The translations under genes and the position numbers were made by a program. A stretch of DNA of 64,000 nucleotides from Macrothele yani (Eukaryota; Arthropoda; Arachnida; Araneae; Macrothelidae), in NCBI GenBank assembly GCA_039090855.1, contig CM077011.1, positions 15,563,001-15,627,000 of the forward strand, written 5' to 3'. This document shows, one piece after another, positions 54,990 through 64,000 of this stretch (position 1 is the first letter of the stretch; the number at the start of each line of letters is the position of its first letter). The notes under the pieces are model-generated. The model was given only the letters and a program-made list of their open reading frames with translations. It did no database searches and was not told the DNA's origin.

Positions 54990-55870
54990 TTTAGATGGCA
55001 CCGTGACTTCAAAAAGGGCTTTTCTCGGCAGAACTCGCTACTAGGCCTGGTCGACCTGAAAGTGTTGTTACGGAGCGGTCAACCACTGTTTGTGCAATCC
55101 TGCAAGAAGATCGACGAATGGCGTCTGAAGACACAGCGGCGGCAACGAATACTTCAAAAACGTCTGCATTCCATTCTGCGCGACAAATTACTGCGGCATC
55201 GTGTGTGTTCCAGATGGGTATCTCATCACCTGACGAGAGAACAGTTGTTAGCCAGAGTTCAGGCGTGCCATGAGTGGAAACAAAGGATTGCAAAGGATCT
55301 AAACTTTCTAAACACAGTAATACCTGCCGATGAACTATTTTGACCCCCTCATGAAGCGCGCAACGAGTGTCTGGAAACACCCAGGCTCGACTCCTCCGAA
55401 AAGAGTTCGCCAAACCAAATCAGCTGCGTAGGTATGATAATTTTCTTTGATCATAAAGGTGTAGTCTACCGTCATGTCGTTCCTCCACAACTTACAGTCA
55501 ATGCTGAGTATTACATTTCAGGCTTGAAGCGTCTGCGACGATTCATATCGATTAAGCGACCGGAAGTGGTGGGCCAGTGGACCCTACACCATGATAACGC
55601 ACGCCCACATGTGGCTGCTTGTGTTCAACAGTTTCTTACGAAATGCAGTATTGAAATCATGCCACATTCTGTTTACAGTCTTGACCTCTCCCCATGCGAT
55701 TTCTGGTTGTTCCGTGGCGCAACATTCAACACCGATGCTAACGTTATTCAAGCTGTACAGGGGTCACTAAAGCAGCTTCGACAAAATGCCTTAGCCACAG
55801 GCTTTGAAAAGTGGACTGGACGATGGGATAGTTGCATATCATCCAAGGGGTGAAACTTTGAGAAAGAACA
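54990..55870 (+). pseudogene. Mariner transposase (DD34D), N-terminally truncated
   Basis: 'GRPESVVTERSTTVCAIL' and 'QEDRRM' near 55040-55125 in one frame, then 'LRHRVCSRWVSHHLTREQL' at 55187-55245 in the next. The first catalytic region reads 'VIPADELF' near 55320 (Asp kept). 'FFDHKGVVYRHVVPP' follows at 55440-55490, 'WTLHHDNARPHVAACV' with the second Asp near 55590, and 'YSLDLSPCDFWLF' with the third Asp 34 residues later. The C terminus 'KWTGRWDSCISSKG' ends at 55853. One frameshift lies between the halves, near 55345. The last frame (55434-55853) is fully open. Confidence 0.88.
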
Positions 55871-55957
55871 ACATATATTTTGCTGTACCTGTATTTCTTC
55901 ATTTTGTGTGATTTCACTCTCAGCTTTTATGGAACGGCCGTTGTACTTTTAAGTAAT

Positions 55958-56643
55958 ACAGGGTGTTCGAAAAGTCTTCCTGATTACAAATGTCATTCAT
56001 ATCGGCTGTATGTACGTTACAGATGTGAAACTGGTGCCAAAATTCTGGAAAACTAACCAAGTTTTTTTTTTGTTGTTGCAGGTTTCCGTAACGTGGCTGT
56101 AGTGTAGCAGTGTCAGTGTCCAGGAAACCGGAAATGTTCACAAATCAGGAAAAAGCTCAGTGTGTTCACTGGTATCACGGCACCCGGTCACCAATAACAG
56201 TGCAGAGGAACTTTCAAACAACGTATGGAAAGAAGCCGCCCGATGTCAAGAGCATTAAGTCGTGGTACGACAAGTTGAAGACCACAGGATCTGTTGCTGA
56301 CTTAACGAGAACTGGCCGACCATCAACCTTAGCTGAAAGGGCGGAAGCAGTGAGACAGTCTTTTGTGCGAAGTCCCAAGAAATCAGTGCGTAGGGCCTCG
56401 CGTGAATTACAGATGCCAAAAAGTTATGTTAATGATAAAAAGTTCTGTTCATGATTTGTGAACATTTCCGGTTTCCTGGACACTGACACTGCTACACTAC
56501 AGCCACGTTGCGGAAACCTGCAACAAAAAAAAAAAAAACTTGGTTAGTTTCCCAACATTTTGGCACCAGTTTCACATCTGTAACGTACATACAGCAGATA
56601 TGAATGACGTTTGTAATCAGGGAAAGACTTTTCGGACACCCTG
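55958..56643 (+). mobile_element. Foldback transposon with ~190-bp inverted repeats
   Basis: Left arm 55958-56147 and right arm 56452-56643 are inverted copies with about 95% identity by eye, beginning 'cagggtgt-cgaaaag' and flanked by TA (55956-57, 56644-45). The 304-base loop and the inner end of the left arm encode the N-terminal domain of a transposase. Because the arms extend past the start codon, the right arm holds an antisense copy of the first 13 codons. The termini resemble those of the 15971-16906 element. Confidence 0.92.
56110..56454 (+). CDS. Transposase DNA-binding domain alone (115 codons)
   Basis: An open frame starting MSVSRKPEMFTNQEKAQCV, then 'WYHGTRSPITVQRNFQTTYG', 'IKSWYDKLKTTGSVADLTRTGRPSTLAERAEAVRQSF' and 'SPKKSVRRASRELQMPKS'. 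This is the two-helix-domain N terminus of an insect-type Tc1/mariner-class transposase (the same group as the 16-kb remnant), ending at a stop just inside the right arm. No catalytic domain exists in the element. A truncated transposase could only bind ends, possibly competing with full-length enzyme; whether it is expressed is unknown. The frame is intact, unlike nearly all others in the window. Confidence 0.8.
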   Translation: MSVSRKPEMFTNQEKAQCVHWYHGTRSPITVQRNFQTTYGKKPPDVKSIKSWYDKLKTTGSVADLTRTGRPSTLAERAEAVRQSFVRSPKKSVRRASRELQMPKSYVNDKKFCS

Positions 56644-56981
56644 TACTTTCGTTCACGAAATAATAATAATTTTTTTATTAAAACCTAATAAATTGAAGCT
56701 TTTTCTTGGTTCCTGAGGAAGGGGTGCACTCCTTCGCGCCTCTCCTCAGGAATCCACTCCTGCTCCCATCTCATAGACGAAGGAGGGAGGCCGTTTCTTG
56801 ACCCCGAAGTTCCATCTCTCTAGGAGGGTCAGCGAAGTAGATGACTTAAGGTAAGACATCATCCAAATATTCAATTCCTTGCATGTCGAAGTAATTTATG
56901 AAATTTGAATATTAAATGATATTGCTCACCCCGTACAAGACGGGTTGGTAAATAACAATTATATGAATCGTAGGCATAACC

Positions 56982-57682
56982 AATAGTGTAACTAGCAGAA
57001 TGTACGCCCCCGCAAGATTTGCTTCAGCGCCCCTAAGCGCAGTAATTTTCCCAGGATTTCAAGCACCAGGGAGGATGCGTTTTTCGTGGCGTGTGTGTGG
57101 TGGATGGGAGGGTGGGGGTCAGGAAGTCAGGGAGAGTGTCTGGAAAAGTAATGCTAGTACCTAGAGCTCTGTAGTTTAAACTTTTTAAGTGATAGATTTA
57201 ACAATACAGGTGATTGTTTCGTCAAAACTAAAATAAATCACTTGAAGAAATCACCCTCTTGTACACTGGCAGATCTGCGGCTGCTGTGAATAAACTTTGG
57301 CGCCTGTCGTGTACGTAATCCTTGGTGACTGACTGACTGACTGTTTCCCCGCATCCTCCATGGGGAGTCCACATGTGGCCTTGCGTTTTTCTTCAGCAGC
57401 GCCGAGAGAGAGGGCGATTAGAGAGCGATCGCATTACAATCTGGAGCCAAAAGGCGGAATAACTTCAATCTGTAGGACATCCAGTGCTTTAAAAGTGAAA
57501 CTTGACATTTATTTAAGCAAAGCTAAATGTATTTTTAAAAAAATATGAACCTTTGGGTTAATTATTTGTTTGTTTGTCTTTGTGCGTGTTCGAATTTTTT
57601 TAAAACTATAACTGGAAGGCTCCAGTACACCCTGTGGTTATCTGCGCCCCCCCCAGCTGCGGGGGTGATAGTTACGCCCCTG
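56982..57682. mobile_element. Non-autonomous hAT-type element 1
   Basis: Left end 'caatagtgtaactagc' and complement of the right end 'caggggcgtaactatc' resemble hAT termini. The 8-base sequences outside, 'ggcataac' (56974-81) and 'ggcttaac' (57683-90), match at seven positions. 701 bp, no transposase recognised. Between the foldback element and this one (56650-56973) nothing is assigned. Confidence 0.78.
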
Positions 57683-57694
57683 GGCTTAACCTAA

Positions 57695-58256
57695 CTGTGC
57701 TTGAAGTGATGTGATTTAATATAACTTTTCTGGCCCCACCATTAATCTGTAAGTTAAGCAATATGTGTAAATAAATTTTAGTTTTTTTTAACAAACATGC
57801 CTTTTTTCGTTTGCTGCTCTGCAAATGAGTGTCGGATGCAGGTCTGTTTTTAGGTAAACAATTTTCTTTCTTTCAGACGTACCAAGATAAAAAAAAGCAT
57901 GATACAGCAATATTAGTTTTTAAACTTAACTTCATTGCGACATATGAGTTCTTGCGAGAACCTCGTACGAGCTCGTATGAAACACAACGCGTACAGGTCC
58001 CAACGATGAGACTGGGTCTCTTATACTAGGAAACTCAATGTCAGTGTTGTCACTTTAGTGGAACGAAATTCATTAGCAAAATTTATTCCCCCAAGTTTGC
58101 AAACGGGGCTTGACGCCACAATACTGCTGTGTCAAAGGTACCTTAAAGAGGGGCCGACCAGCCTGCAGTCCGAACTGCAATGACAGGTGACAAACTGTTA
58201 CAGTTGACACAAGAGAATGCGTCACAATTCGTCACTGCTGCGCCAATACCGTTGAC
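57695..58256. other. Unassigned spacer between two hAT-type elements
   Basis: No coding or repeat structure recognised. Confidence 0.4.
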
Positions 58257-58264
58257 GCAGAAGG

Positions 58265-59010
58265 CAGAGGCGTAACTAGGCATTTCTGCGACCGGGGCAA
58301 AGCACAAAATATTGCTCCCCCCATCTGTCTTATAAATTATTTATATATTTTTTTGATTTAATCGCGTATACATATGCACACACATAAATGTATATTTCTC
58401 GGCAAAACAAAACGTCTCATCCCAATGTATCTGTTTATAGAGGAGGCATAATCGAACTGCCGTTCAGGCGGTGCAGTGGTCAAAGCACTGGCTTCTGACT
58501 CTTCGTTCGCGATGGGTCCGGGTTCAAATCCCGGTGAGGCATGGATGTCGTTTCTCTGGAAACAGTGACCGTAAATTAGTGACGGATCCTCCCTTTCCTG
58601 GAACCAGTGGCTCAAAATTAGGGACGGGCAACTGCTTATAGACCATCGAGTTGTTCACGGTGGTCGTTAAACCTCCAAACAAAAACTTGGACTGTGCGTG
58701 TTTGCACGGCTTGGGTCAAATGGAAGTCGAAGCTCAAAGTCTCAGAAATCATTAAACAGTCCCCAGAGAATGTTCAACAACGTGAACGACATCCTTATCT
58801 TGCACCACACGTACAACTGCGCCTTCATTTTTGAATGTGAGCAATTAATATCCCCTGAGCGTTTTGAGGGAAAACGATAAAAATTGTAGCAGAAACTGGT
58901 GCTAAGTTTCAATTCCAATTATAATCAGACTGTAAGCAGTGAGTTTTGCGCCCTCTCTTCAGCTGCGCCTGGGGCAGCTGCCCTGCTTGCCCCGCCCTAG
59001 TTACGGCTGT
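58265..59010. mobile_element. Non-autonomous hAT-type element 2
   Basis: Left end 'cagaggcgtaactaggc', complement of the right end 'acagccgtaactaggg', flanked by 'gcagaagg' and 'gcagaacg' (7 of 8). A SINE is inserted within it, so the original length is about 510 bp. The ends match element 1 in the 'cgtaacta' core. Confidence 0.75.
58457..58686 (+). mobile_element. SINE family 1, diverged and rearranged
   Basis: 'caggcggtgcagtggtcaaa' and 'gggttcaaatcccgg' are the A- and B-box regions. The body contains a doubled 'ggaa-cagtg-cc-taaatta' segment and ends 'aaacctccaaacaaaaac'. One of the older copies. Confidence 0.85.
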
Positions 59011-59284
59011 GCAGAACGGTCACCCAAAGACAAGGTTATGCTCGTCCTGCACTTCCGGTGATTGCTTCGTGACGTCATTGTCCAAATCGCAAACGTGCGA
59101 CTACCTATTCGCCACGTTTCGTTGAATCTGCACCATAGCAGCGTGTCGGAATTATTATTCGTAAACCAGCTGGAATTATCTTCATAAATTCTACCAGATT
59201 TTTTTAATGTATAATGTTTTAAATTTTGTATTTAAAAAACCTGGCAATGTTACCGTGATGCTTTTCCTATTCCTCATATGCCTT

Positions 59285-59969
59285 CAAACTGCACAGCGGA
59301 CAATGTTGGAGCAAAACAAGTGAAATTACTGACAACGAGTGGCGATAAAATCAGAATGACAGTAAGGCTCTGTGTTACTACAGAATAAACTTCCACCCTA
59401 TGTCGATTTCAAGAGGAAAAATTTCCCCCCCAAAAAAGCGCCTTTTCCGAGAGGAATCTATGTTGCAGTGCGGAAAAATGGCTGGATGTCTGCAAATTTG
59501 TTTTTAGACTGGCTAAGTAAAGTTTGGCTACGACGACCTCGAGTTCTACTAAGTTGCAATCTCTGCTAGTGCTGGACGCATTAAAAGGACATGTAGCAGA
59601 TGCAGTAAATAACAAAATGAAAGAAAGCAGCAGCGATCTCGTCATTATTCTTGGAGGGATGACATCACAAATCCAGCCTCTTGATGTTTGTATCAACCTC
59701 CCATTTAAGGCCGCCGTTCATCGACTTTATAATGCCTGGCTTTCATTGGGAGAACCGGAACTAACAAAGACTGGAAAAAGTCCTATCGACTGCGTGCGAA
59801 TAGATTATTACTGCTTGGGAATCCATTCCAAATAAATGTACTTGTGCGGAAATCCTTTCTTAAATGCGGAATTTCGAATTCTTTGGACGGAACAGAAGAT
59901 GACGCATTGTTTGAAGTGAGTTCGAACGATGAACAATCGCAAGTAGAAAGCCCTATTAGTGACAGTAAT

Positions 59970-59971
<2 letters not shown>
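59285..59971 (+). pseudogene. Pogo-like transposase remnant (DDE-1 domain)
   Basis: Plus-strand order: 'KLPPYVDFKRKNFPPKKAPFPRGIYVAVRKNGWMSANLFLDWLSKVW' at about 59385-59530, 'SLLVLDALKGHVADAVNNKM' at 59560-59620 (second Asp), 'GGMTSQIQPLDVCINLPFK' at 59655-59710 (third Asp), and 'SFLKCGISNSLDGTEDDALF' at 59850-59910 in a shifted frame, ending in a stop at 59969-59971. The N-terminal HTH/CENP-B-like DNA-binding part is absent. The stretch before 59385 fits the first catalytic strand ('TVRLCVTTE'). Frameshifts near 59560 and 59800. Confidence 0.85.

Positions 59972-59972
<1 letters not shown>

Positions 59973-60004
<32 letters not shown>
59973..60004. repeat. (TA)n microsatellite at the LINE insertion site
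   Basis: Sixteen TA pairs between the pogo stop codon and the first LINE base. A shorter 'atatatat' follows the LINE at 62512-62519, so the LINE probably entered a TA tract. Confidence 0.9.
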
Positions 60005-60008
<4 letters not shown>

Positions 60009-62495
60009 CTGAAGAAGAAATTGAAGAATTTTATGAGGAAATTTGTCATCTAAATAATAAAGGTAAGCAGCATTTGAAGATAATTATGGGAGATTTCAAT
60101 GCAAAAATAGGGCAACGGCAACAGAATGAAACTTCAGTAGGTAAATTCGGTCATGGCAACAGAAACCAGCGTGGAAATACTCTCGTTGAGTTTGCAGAGG
60201 CAGAAGGGTTTTTCATCTTGAACTCCTTCTTCAAGAAAAAGCCACACAGGAAATGGACATGGAGACATCCAAATGGGACGACAAGTGAAATTGATTTTAT
60301 TATGTGTAACAAAAAATTCGTCATAGAAGACTGCAGTGTGCTAAACAAGTTCAACACAGGTAGTGACCATAGATTGGTGAGATGTAAGATGCACCTCAAC
60401 ACTAAACTTGAACGTGGCAAGCTCATAGGACAAACAAAATCTATTGACATAACCAACCTTAAAAAACACCATAATACCTTCAAGTTAGAACTGAAGAACA
60501 GGTTCTCTGCTTTAGAAGGCCTAACATCGGAAGAAGTGGACATCTCTGAAGTTAACAGAAAAGTAACCAAAGCTCTTATGGAAACAGCAACAAAATTAGC
60601 TGGGTCTAAGAACAAGTTGTATGTGAACAAATTATCAGTAAAAACCAAAATGTTGATGCAAAAAAGAAGAGAGATGAGGACAACTAAAGAAGATGTGACT
60701 TCCAAAGTGGAATATATAGAGCTATGCAAGACAGTAAGAAAAAGTATCACTGAAGACGTAAGGAAATTCAACTGTGAACTAGTGAGGAAAGCAATTGAAA
60801 ACAACCAAAGCCTAAAGATAGCAAAGGGACATCTCAGTAAGGGAAGAAAACAGATTATGGCACTGAGAAAAGAAGATGGTTCTGTAACAAGAAATAAAGG
60901 CGAAATTTTGACAAGAGTGAAAGATTTCTACTCCAAATTATATGAAAGGGATGATATATGCACTCCAGACATCATGAAAGATACCAGTACCAGAGTTCCT
61001 CCAGTCCTTCCAGCAGAAGTTGCACATGCAATCAAGAACATGAAGCGAGGAAAAGCTCCAGGAGAAGATGGAATTACTGTAGACATCATACAAGAAGCAA
61101 GTGGAGAAATCGAAACAGTACTCGCCCAAAATTTTCACTCGATGCCTTAATAAAGGAAAGATTCCTGAGGATTGGAACACCGCTACAATGATTCTGCTAC
61201 ATAAGAAAGGTGACATTGAGGATCTCGGAAACTACAGACCTATCAGCCTCCTATCAGTAGTTTATAAAATCTTCACTAAAGTTCTTTCACACCGCTTGAA
61301 GGTAACACTGGACATGGCTCAACCGAGAGAACAAGCTGGATTCAGGAGTGGCTACAGCACAATAGATCATATCCACGTGCTGAGAGAACTAATTGAAAGA
61401 GCGAGGGAATATGAACTTCCATTGTGCATGGCTTTTATCGATTATGAAAAAGCCTTTGATTCGGTGAAACCATCAGCAGTTACAATGGCTCTGAAAACCT
61501 GCGGTATTGAAGATGCATACATTAATATTATTAATAACATCTATGAAAATGCAAGTGCAAAGATTCGGCTGTTTGAAAATACAACACACGTAAAAATTGG
61601 AAAAGGAGTGAGACAAGGTGACACCATATCTCCGAAGCTCTTTAATGCCACATTGGAGGGTGTTTTTCAGTCACTGAGCTGGGAAAACAAGGGGATAAAG
61701 ATTAATGGAGATTATCTAACCCACCTTCGTTTTGCTGATGATGTAGTCATTTTTGCAACTACCCCATCAGAGCTGCAGAGTATGATCCAGGAACTTGCTG
61801 ACAAGAGTAAAGAAGTGGGATTAAAAATGAACTTTCAGAAGACAAAAGTGATGTTCAATGCTTTTACAAGAAATGAAGATTTATCGATTGATGGAGAAAA
61901 GCTGGAGATAACAGACACGTACGTTTATCTTGGACAGCAGATATCAAGTGAGGGTCACATTGATGAAGAAATTAATCGTCGTACAAAACTTGCCTGGAGA
62001 GCTTTTGGAAGAAACAGCATAATTTTCAAGAGCAATATGCCATTATGTCTTAAAAGAAAAGTGTTTGATCAATGCATCCTTCCAGTGCTTACATATGGTG
62101 CGGAGACGTGGACCTTAACTAAAAGAGACATACAAAGGCTGCAGACAACTCAAAGAAGCATGGAGAGGTGCATACTTGGTGTAACCAGGAGAGATAAGAA
62201 GAGGAACTCGTGGATCCGAAAAATGACAAGAGTGGAAGACATCATGATCAGAGTTAAATCCCTGAAATGGCAATGGGCTGGACATACTGCCAGAAGGACA
62301 GATCATCGATGGACAGCCGAAATTTTAGATTGGATTCCAAGGGACAGGAAAAGACCCAGAAGAAGACCACATGGGAGATGGGTGGATGAAATTCGAAAGT
62401 ATGCAGGGGTGACATGGAGGAGACTGGCACAAGACAGACCGTTGTGGAGGAAACTTGGGGAGACCTTCGTCCAGCAGTGGATTGATAATGGTTGA
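60005..62495 (+). pseudogene. RTE LINE ORF (partial APE + full RT), single frameshift
   Basis: The first frame runs to 61150: 'IIMGDFNAKIGQ', 'EIDFIMCNKKFVIED', 'TGSDHRLVRCKMHL', then the linker and 'AIKNMKRGKAPGEDGI'. The second frame (61101-62495) carries the whole RT: 'YRPISLLSVVYKI', 'PREQAGFRSGYST', 'MAFIDYEKAFDSV', 'GVRQGDTISPKLF', 'LRFADDVVIFATT' with the intact FADD active site near 61729-61745, and the C-terminal 'WAGHTARRTDHRW' region to the stop. The only break is one extra A in a run at 61129-61132; the minus-strand copy at 38575 has three As here. The copy at 37-40 kb lacks a C a few bases later, so the two copies are broken at neighbouring but different sites. Confidence 0.94.
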
Positions 62496-62512
62496 CAATG
62501 ATGATGATGATG
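60005..62512 (+). mobile_element. RTE-clade LINE, 5'-truncated, best preserved copy
   Basis: Starts within the endonuclease domain at the equivalent of about codon 118 of the 37-40 kb copy and continues to a (TGA)n tail at 62495-62512. It sits between the pogo coding remnant and the pogo 3' end, thus splitting that older element. Confidence 0.93.
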
Positions 62513-62519
62513 ATATATA

Positions 62520-62715
62520 TTGCAGTCATGCGTTTTTGGATGTAGTATGGTATTGGAAATAAGGAAAATATACCGATTTGTTTGTATTTTTTGCAGATTT
62601 TCTGTTTTACTTGAGTATGCTTGTATACTTTTTCTGATTCCTAAAAACGCAGCCTGGAGTTGGGGGTGCGCGTTATATTCGGGGGCGCGTTAAATTCGAG
62701 TAAAACGGTACTTTA
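62520..62715 (+). mobile_element. 3' end of the split pogo-like element
   Basis: After the LINE, sequence ending 'gtgcgcgttatattcggggg' and 'cgcgttaaattcgagtaaaa' is of the kind found at pogo/Tigger termini. It is separated from its coding part (59285-59971) by the LINE. I could not find the matching left terminal repeat. Confidence 0.6.
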
Positions 62716-62848
62716 TTTTATTAAAATACAATGTTTACAGAAATATCAAAATTAAATTTATTTTATTTACTGATTTCTAAAGAAAAGTGAAAATACTTTG
62801 AAGTTTATTTATGAACCAACATTCAATATCAAAATATTTCGATTCAAA

Positions 62849-62880
62849 AATAAAATAAAATAAAATAAAATAAAATAAAG
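62849..62880. repeat. (AAAAT)n microsatellite
   Basis: Six tandem 'aaaat' units beside a purine-rich tract, within otherwise unassigned AT-rich sequence (62720-62970). Confidence 0.9.
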
Positions 62881-62999
62881 AAAGGGAAAGAAATCATGCT
62901 GTGCGTCTTCCCTTCTAAATTTATATAAAAAACAGCGAGCATTCCCCTAGTAAGTAAATTAACCTTTAAAAGTACACTGAAAAGCAATTGAATTAGAGA

Positions 63000-64000
63000 T
63001 ACCTGTCTAGTAACGTGTAGCACCACCTTTCGCCCTGATGCCGGCGGCGATTCGTCTCGGCATGTACTCTACAAGACACCGGAAGCGTTGGGAAGCCATA
63101 CGGATCCACGACCCCTGAACAAGCTCCCACAGTTCACGAAGATTTGATGGAGGGGGTCAGAGCCTCGAACAACTCTCTCGATGGCATCCCAGATGTGCTC
63201 GATGGGATTAATGTCAGGTGACCTAGCTGGCCAAGGAAACGAGGTCACGAAGGGGAAGTGTTCATCCAACCATTTGGATACAAATCGGGAGCGATGGCGC
63301 GGTGCATAGTCTTGTTGCAGGATGAGGTCCCCAGTGGGATGTTGAAGACGCACAAACGGGAGCAAATGGTCGTCCAGGGTTTCCCGGTAACATTGACCTG
63401 TGAGGGACGATGTCACACGTACCAGGGGTCCCATTTCAGTCCACGTAAATAGTCATCAGACGAGAATGCCACCCACACCAGCTTGAAGAGTACCCTGATG
63501 GCAAGAACGATCCATCGCTTCATGTGGTTTGCGCCGTACTCGTATCCTGCCATCCGCATGTACCAACGTGAATCTCGACTCATCAGTCCAGGCAACATTT
63601 TTCCACATGTCTACCCAGGTAGCACAGCTTTGCCATTTAACATAGGCCCAACTCTGAGCCACCATTTTCTATTCCTAACAGACGGTGGCGCAGTGTTGGG
63701 CATACGTTAAATTGCAAGGCTGTGCTACGTGGGTAGGGTCCAGTGGCGATGTTCCCGCGCCCATACTAATCTTTGCACCCTGTGATGTGCGGTCAGCAGC
63801 GGTACCCTCGCGGGACGATGGCTTCTGTACCCCATAGCGATTAGATGGTTCTGGATGGTATGGCTGTTTACACGTTTTTGTGCCACACCGTTAAATCGCC
63901 GAGTGATTTCTTGCACTGTGGCCCGTCTATCCTCTGTTACAATGCGAGCTAGCCGACGATGACCCCGCTCATCCACACGCTGTTGTCCACGGCAGTTGGC
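63000..64000 (-). pseudogene. Tc1-like transposase (partial), DD36E spacing
   Basis: Minus order from the edge: 'MDERGHRRLARIVTEDRRATVQEI' (second HTH), 'QNHLIAMGYRSHRPARVPLL', 'REHRHWTL', a hairpin MITE at 63614-63733, then 'NVAWTDESRFTLVHADGRIRV' with the first Asp and Glu intact near 63590. 'LILQQDYAPRHRSRFV' near 63320 and 'WPARSPDINPIEHIWDAI' near 63210 follow, with 36 residues from the second Asp to the Glu. A frameshift lies near 63440. The last 50 codons are shifted by the same C-run lesion near 63157 that occurs in the 45-kb copy. Apart from the MITE and these frameshifts the catalytic triad is present. Confidence 0.9.
63614..63733. mobile_element. 120-bp hairpin MITE in the Tc1 transposase gene
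   Basis: Arms of about 49 bases ('cccaggtagcacagctttgc' and so on; complement of the other side 'cccacgtagcacagccttgc') with about eight mismatches surround a 22-base loop. TA flanks both sides (63612-13, 63734-35). The 45-kb copy has uninterrupted 'catgtctagggtcc' here, which proves insertion and a TA duplication. Confidence 0.93.

Larger units (their letters stand above)
62975..64000 (-). mobile_element. Tc1-like transposon, cut by the window edge
   Basis: Left end 'cactgaaaagcaattgaatt' after TA at 62973-74 matches both ends of the 45-kb element. The minus-strand transposase runs off the right edge before its start codon. Confidence 0.9.

Noticed and set aside
60151..60804. Minus-strand ORF of 217 codons
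   Set aside because: Exact antisense shadow of the RTE LINE frame, rich in Leu/Ser/Phe as expected for the complement of a Lys/Glu-rich linker.

Overview
This window is repeat-dominated, intron-rich-style eukaryotic DNA with no recognisable host gene, no bacterial gene organisation and no rRNA or CRISPR locus. The mix of Tc1-like, mariner (DD34D), pogo/Tigger and hAT transposons, Penelope-like elements with GIY-YIG endonucleases, RTE and Jockey LINEs and two tRNA-headed repeat families fits an arthropod. An arachnid or other chelicerate is my best guess, but that is inference from element content only. Almost every protein-coding signal belongs to a broken transposable element, so the window reads as a graveyard of nested insertions joined by tandem arrays.

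Layout. 1-7.3 kb: two blocks of a 94-bp satellite, a minus-strand GIY-YIG ORF of Penelope type, and a 68-bp satellite with a SINE inside. 7.3-20.3 kb: an old Tc1-like remnant, several degenerate tandem arrays, a TA-flanked element filled with 146-bp repeats, and two internally deleted but TIR-complete Tc1/mariner-class elements (15971-16906 and 19286-20230). 20.9-22.4 kb: a Penelope-like element remnant. 22.9-24.6 kb: a minus-strand transposase remnant whose 3' part has become a minisatellite. 26.4-36.2 kb: one minus-strand Tc1-like transposase gene stretched over almost 10 kb, because its middle has expanded into about 45 copies of a 59-bp repeat and has been invaded by a Jockey RT fragment, a 4.1-kb hAT (itself carrying a Tc1) and another Tc1. 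36.2-42.1 kb: two tRNA-Arg-like cassettes, then a degenerate 150-bp array interrupted by a near full-length RTE LINE and a SINE. 42.9-50.2 kb: nested Tc1, mariner and MITE elements and a second copy of the 146-bp-repeat element. 52-59 kb: a Tigger remnant, an RTE tail, a mariner, a long-armed foldback element and two hAT-type non-autonomous elements with 8-bp duplications. 59.3-62.7 kb: a pogo remnant split by a second RTE. 63-64 kb: a Tc1 carrying a 120-bp hairpin MITE and running off the window.

The most interesting theme is that tandem arrays here arise inside transposable elements. In two separate transposase genes the repeat unit can be read as a conserved catalytic-domain motif (16 residues around SNIRERD-GGGGVIV in the 59-bp array; the SPDVS-MDY motif in the 92/108-bp array). 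Two related TIR elements carry 146-bp satellites as their cargo, and a Penelope ORF carries a fresh in-frame 93-bp duplication. All of this is read by eye; alignments and family assignments by database search have not been run.
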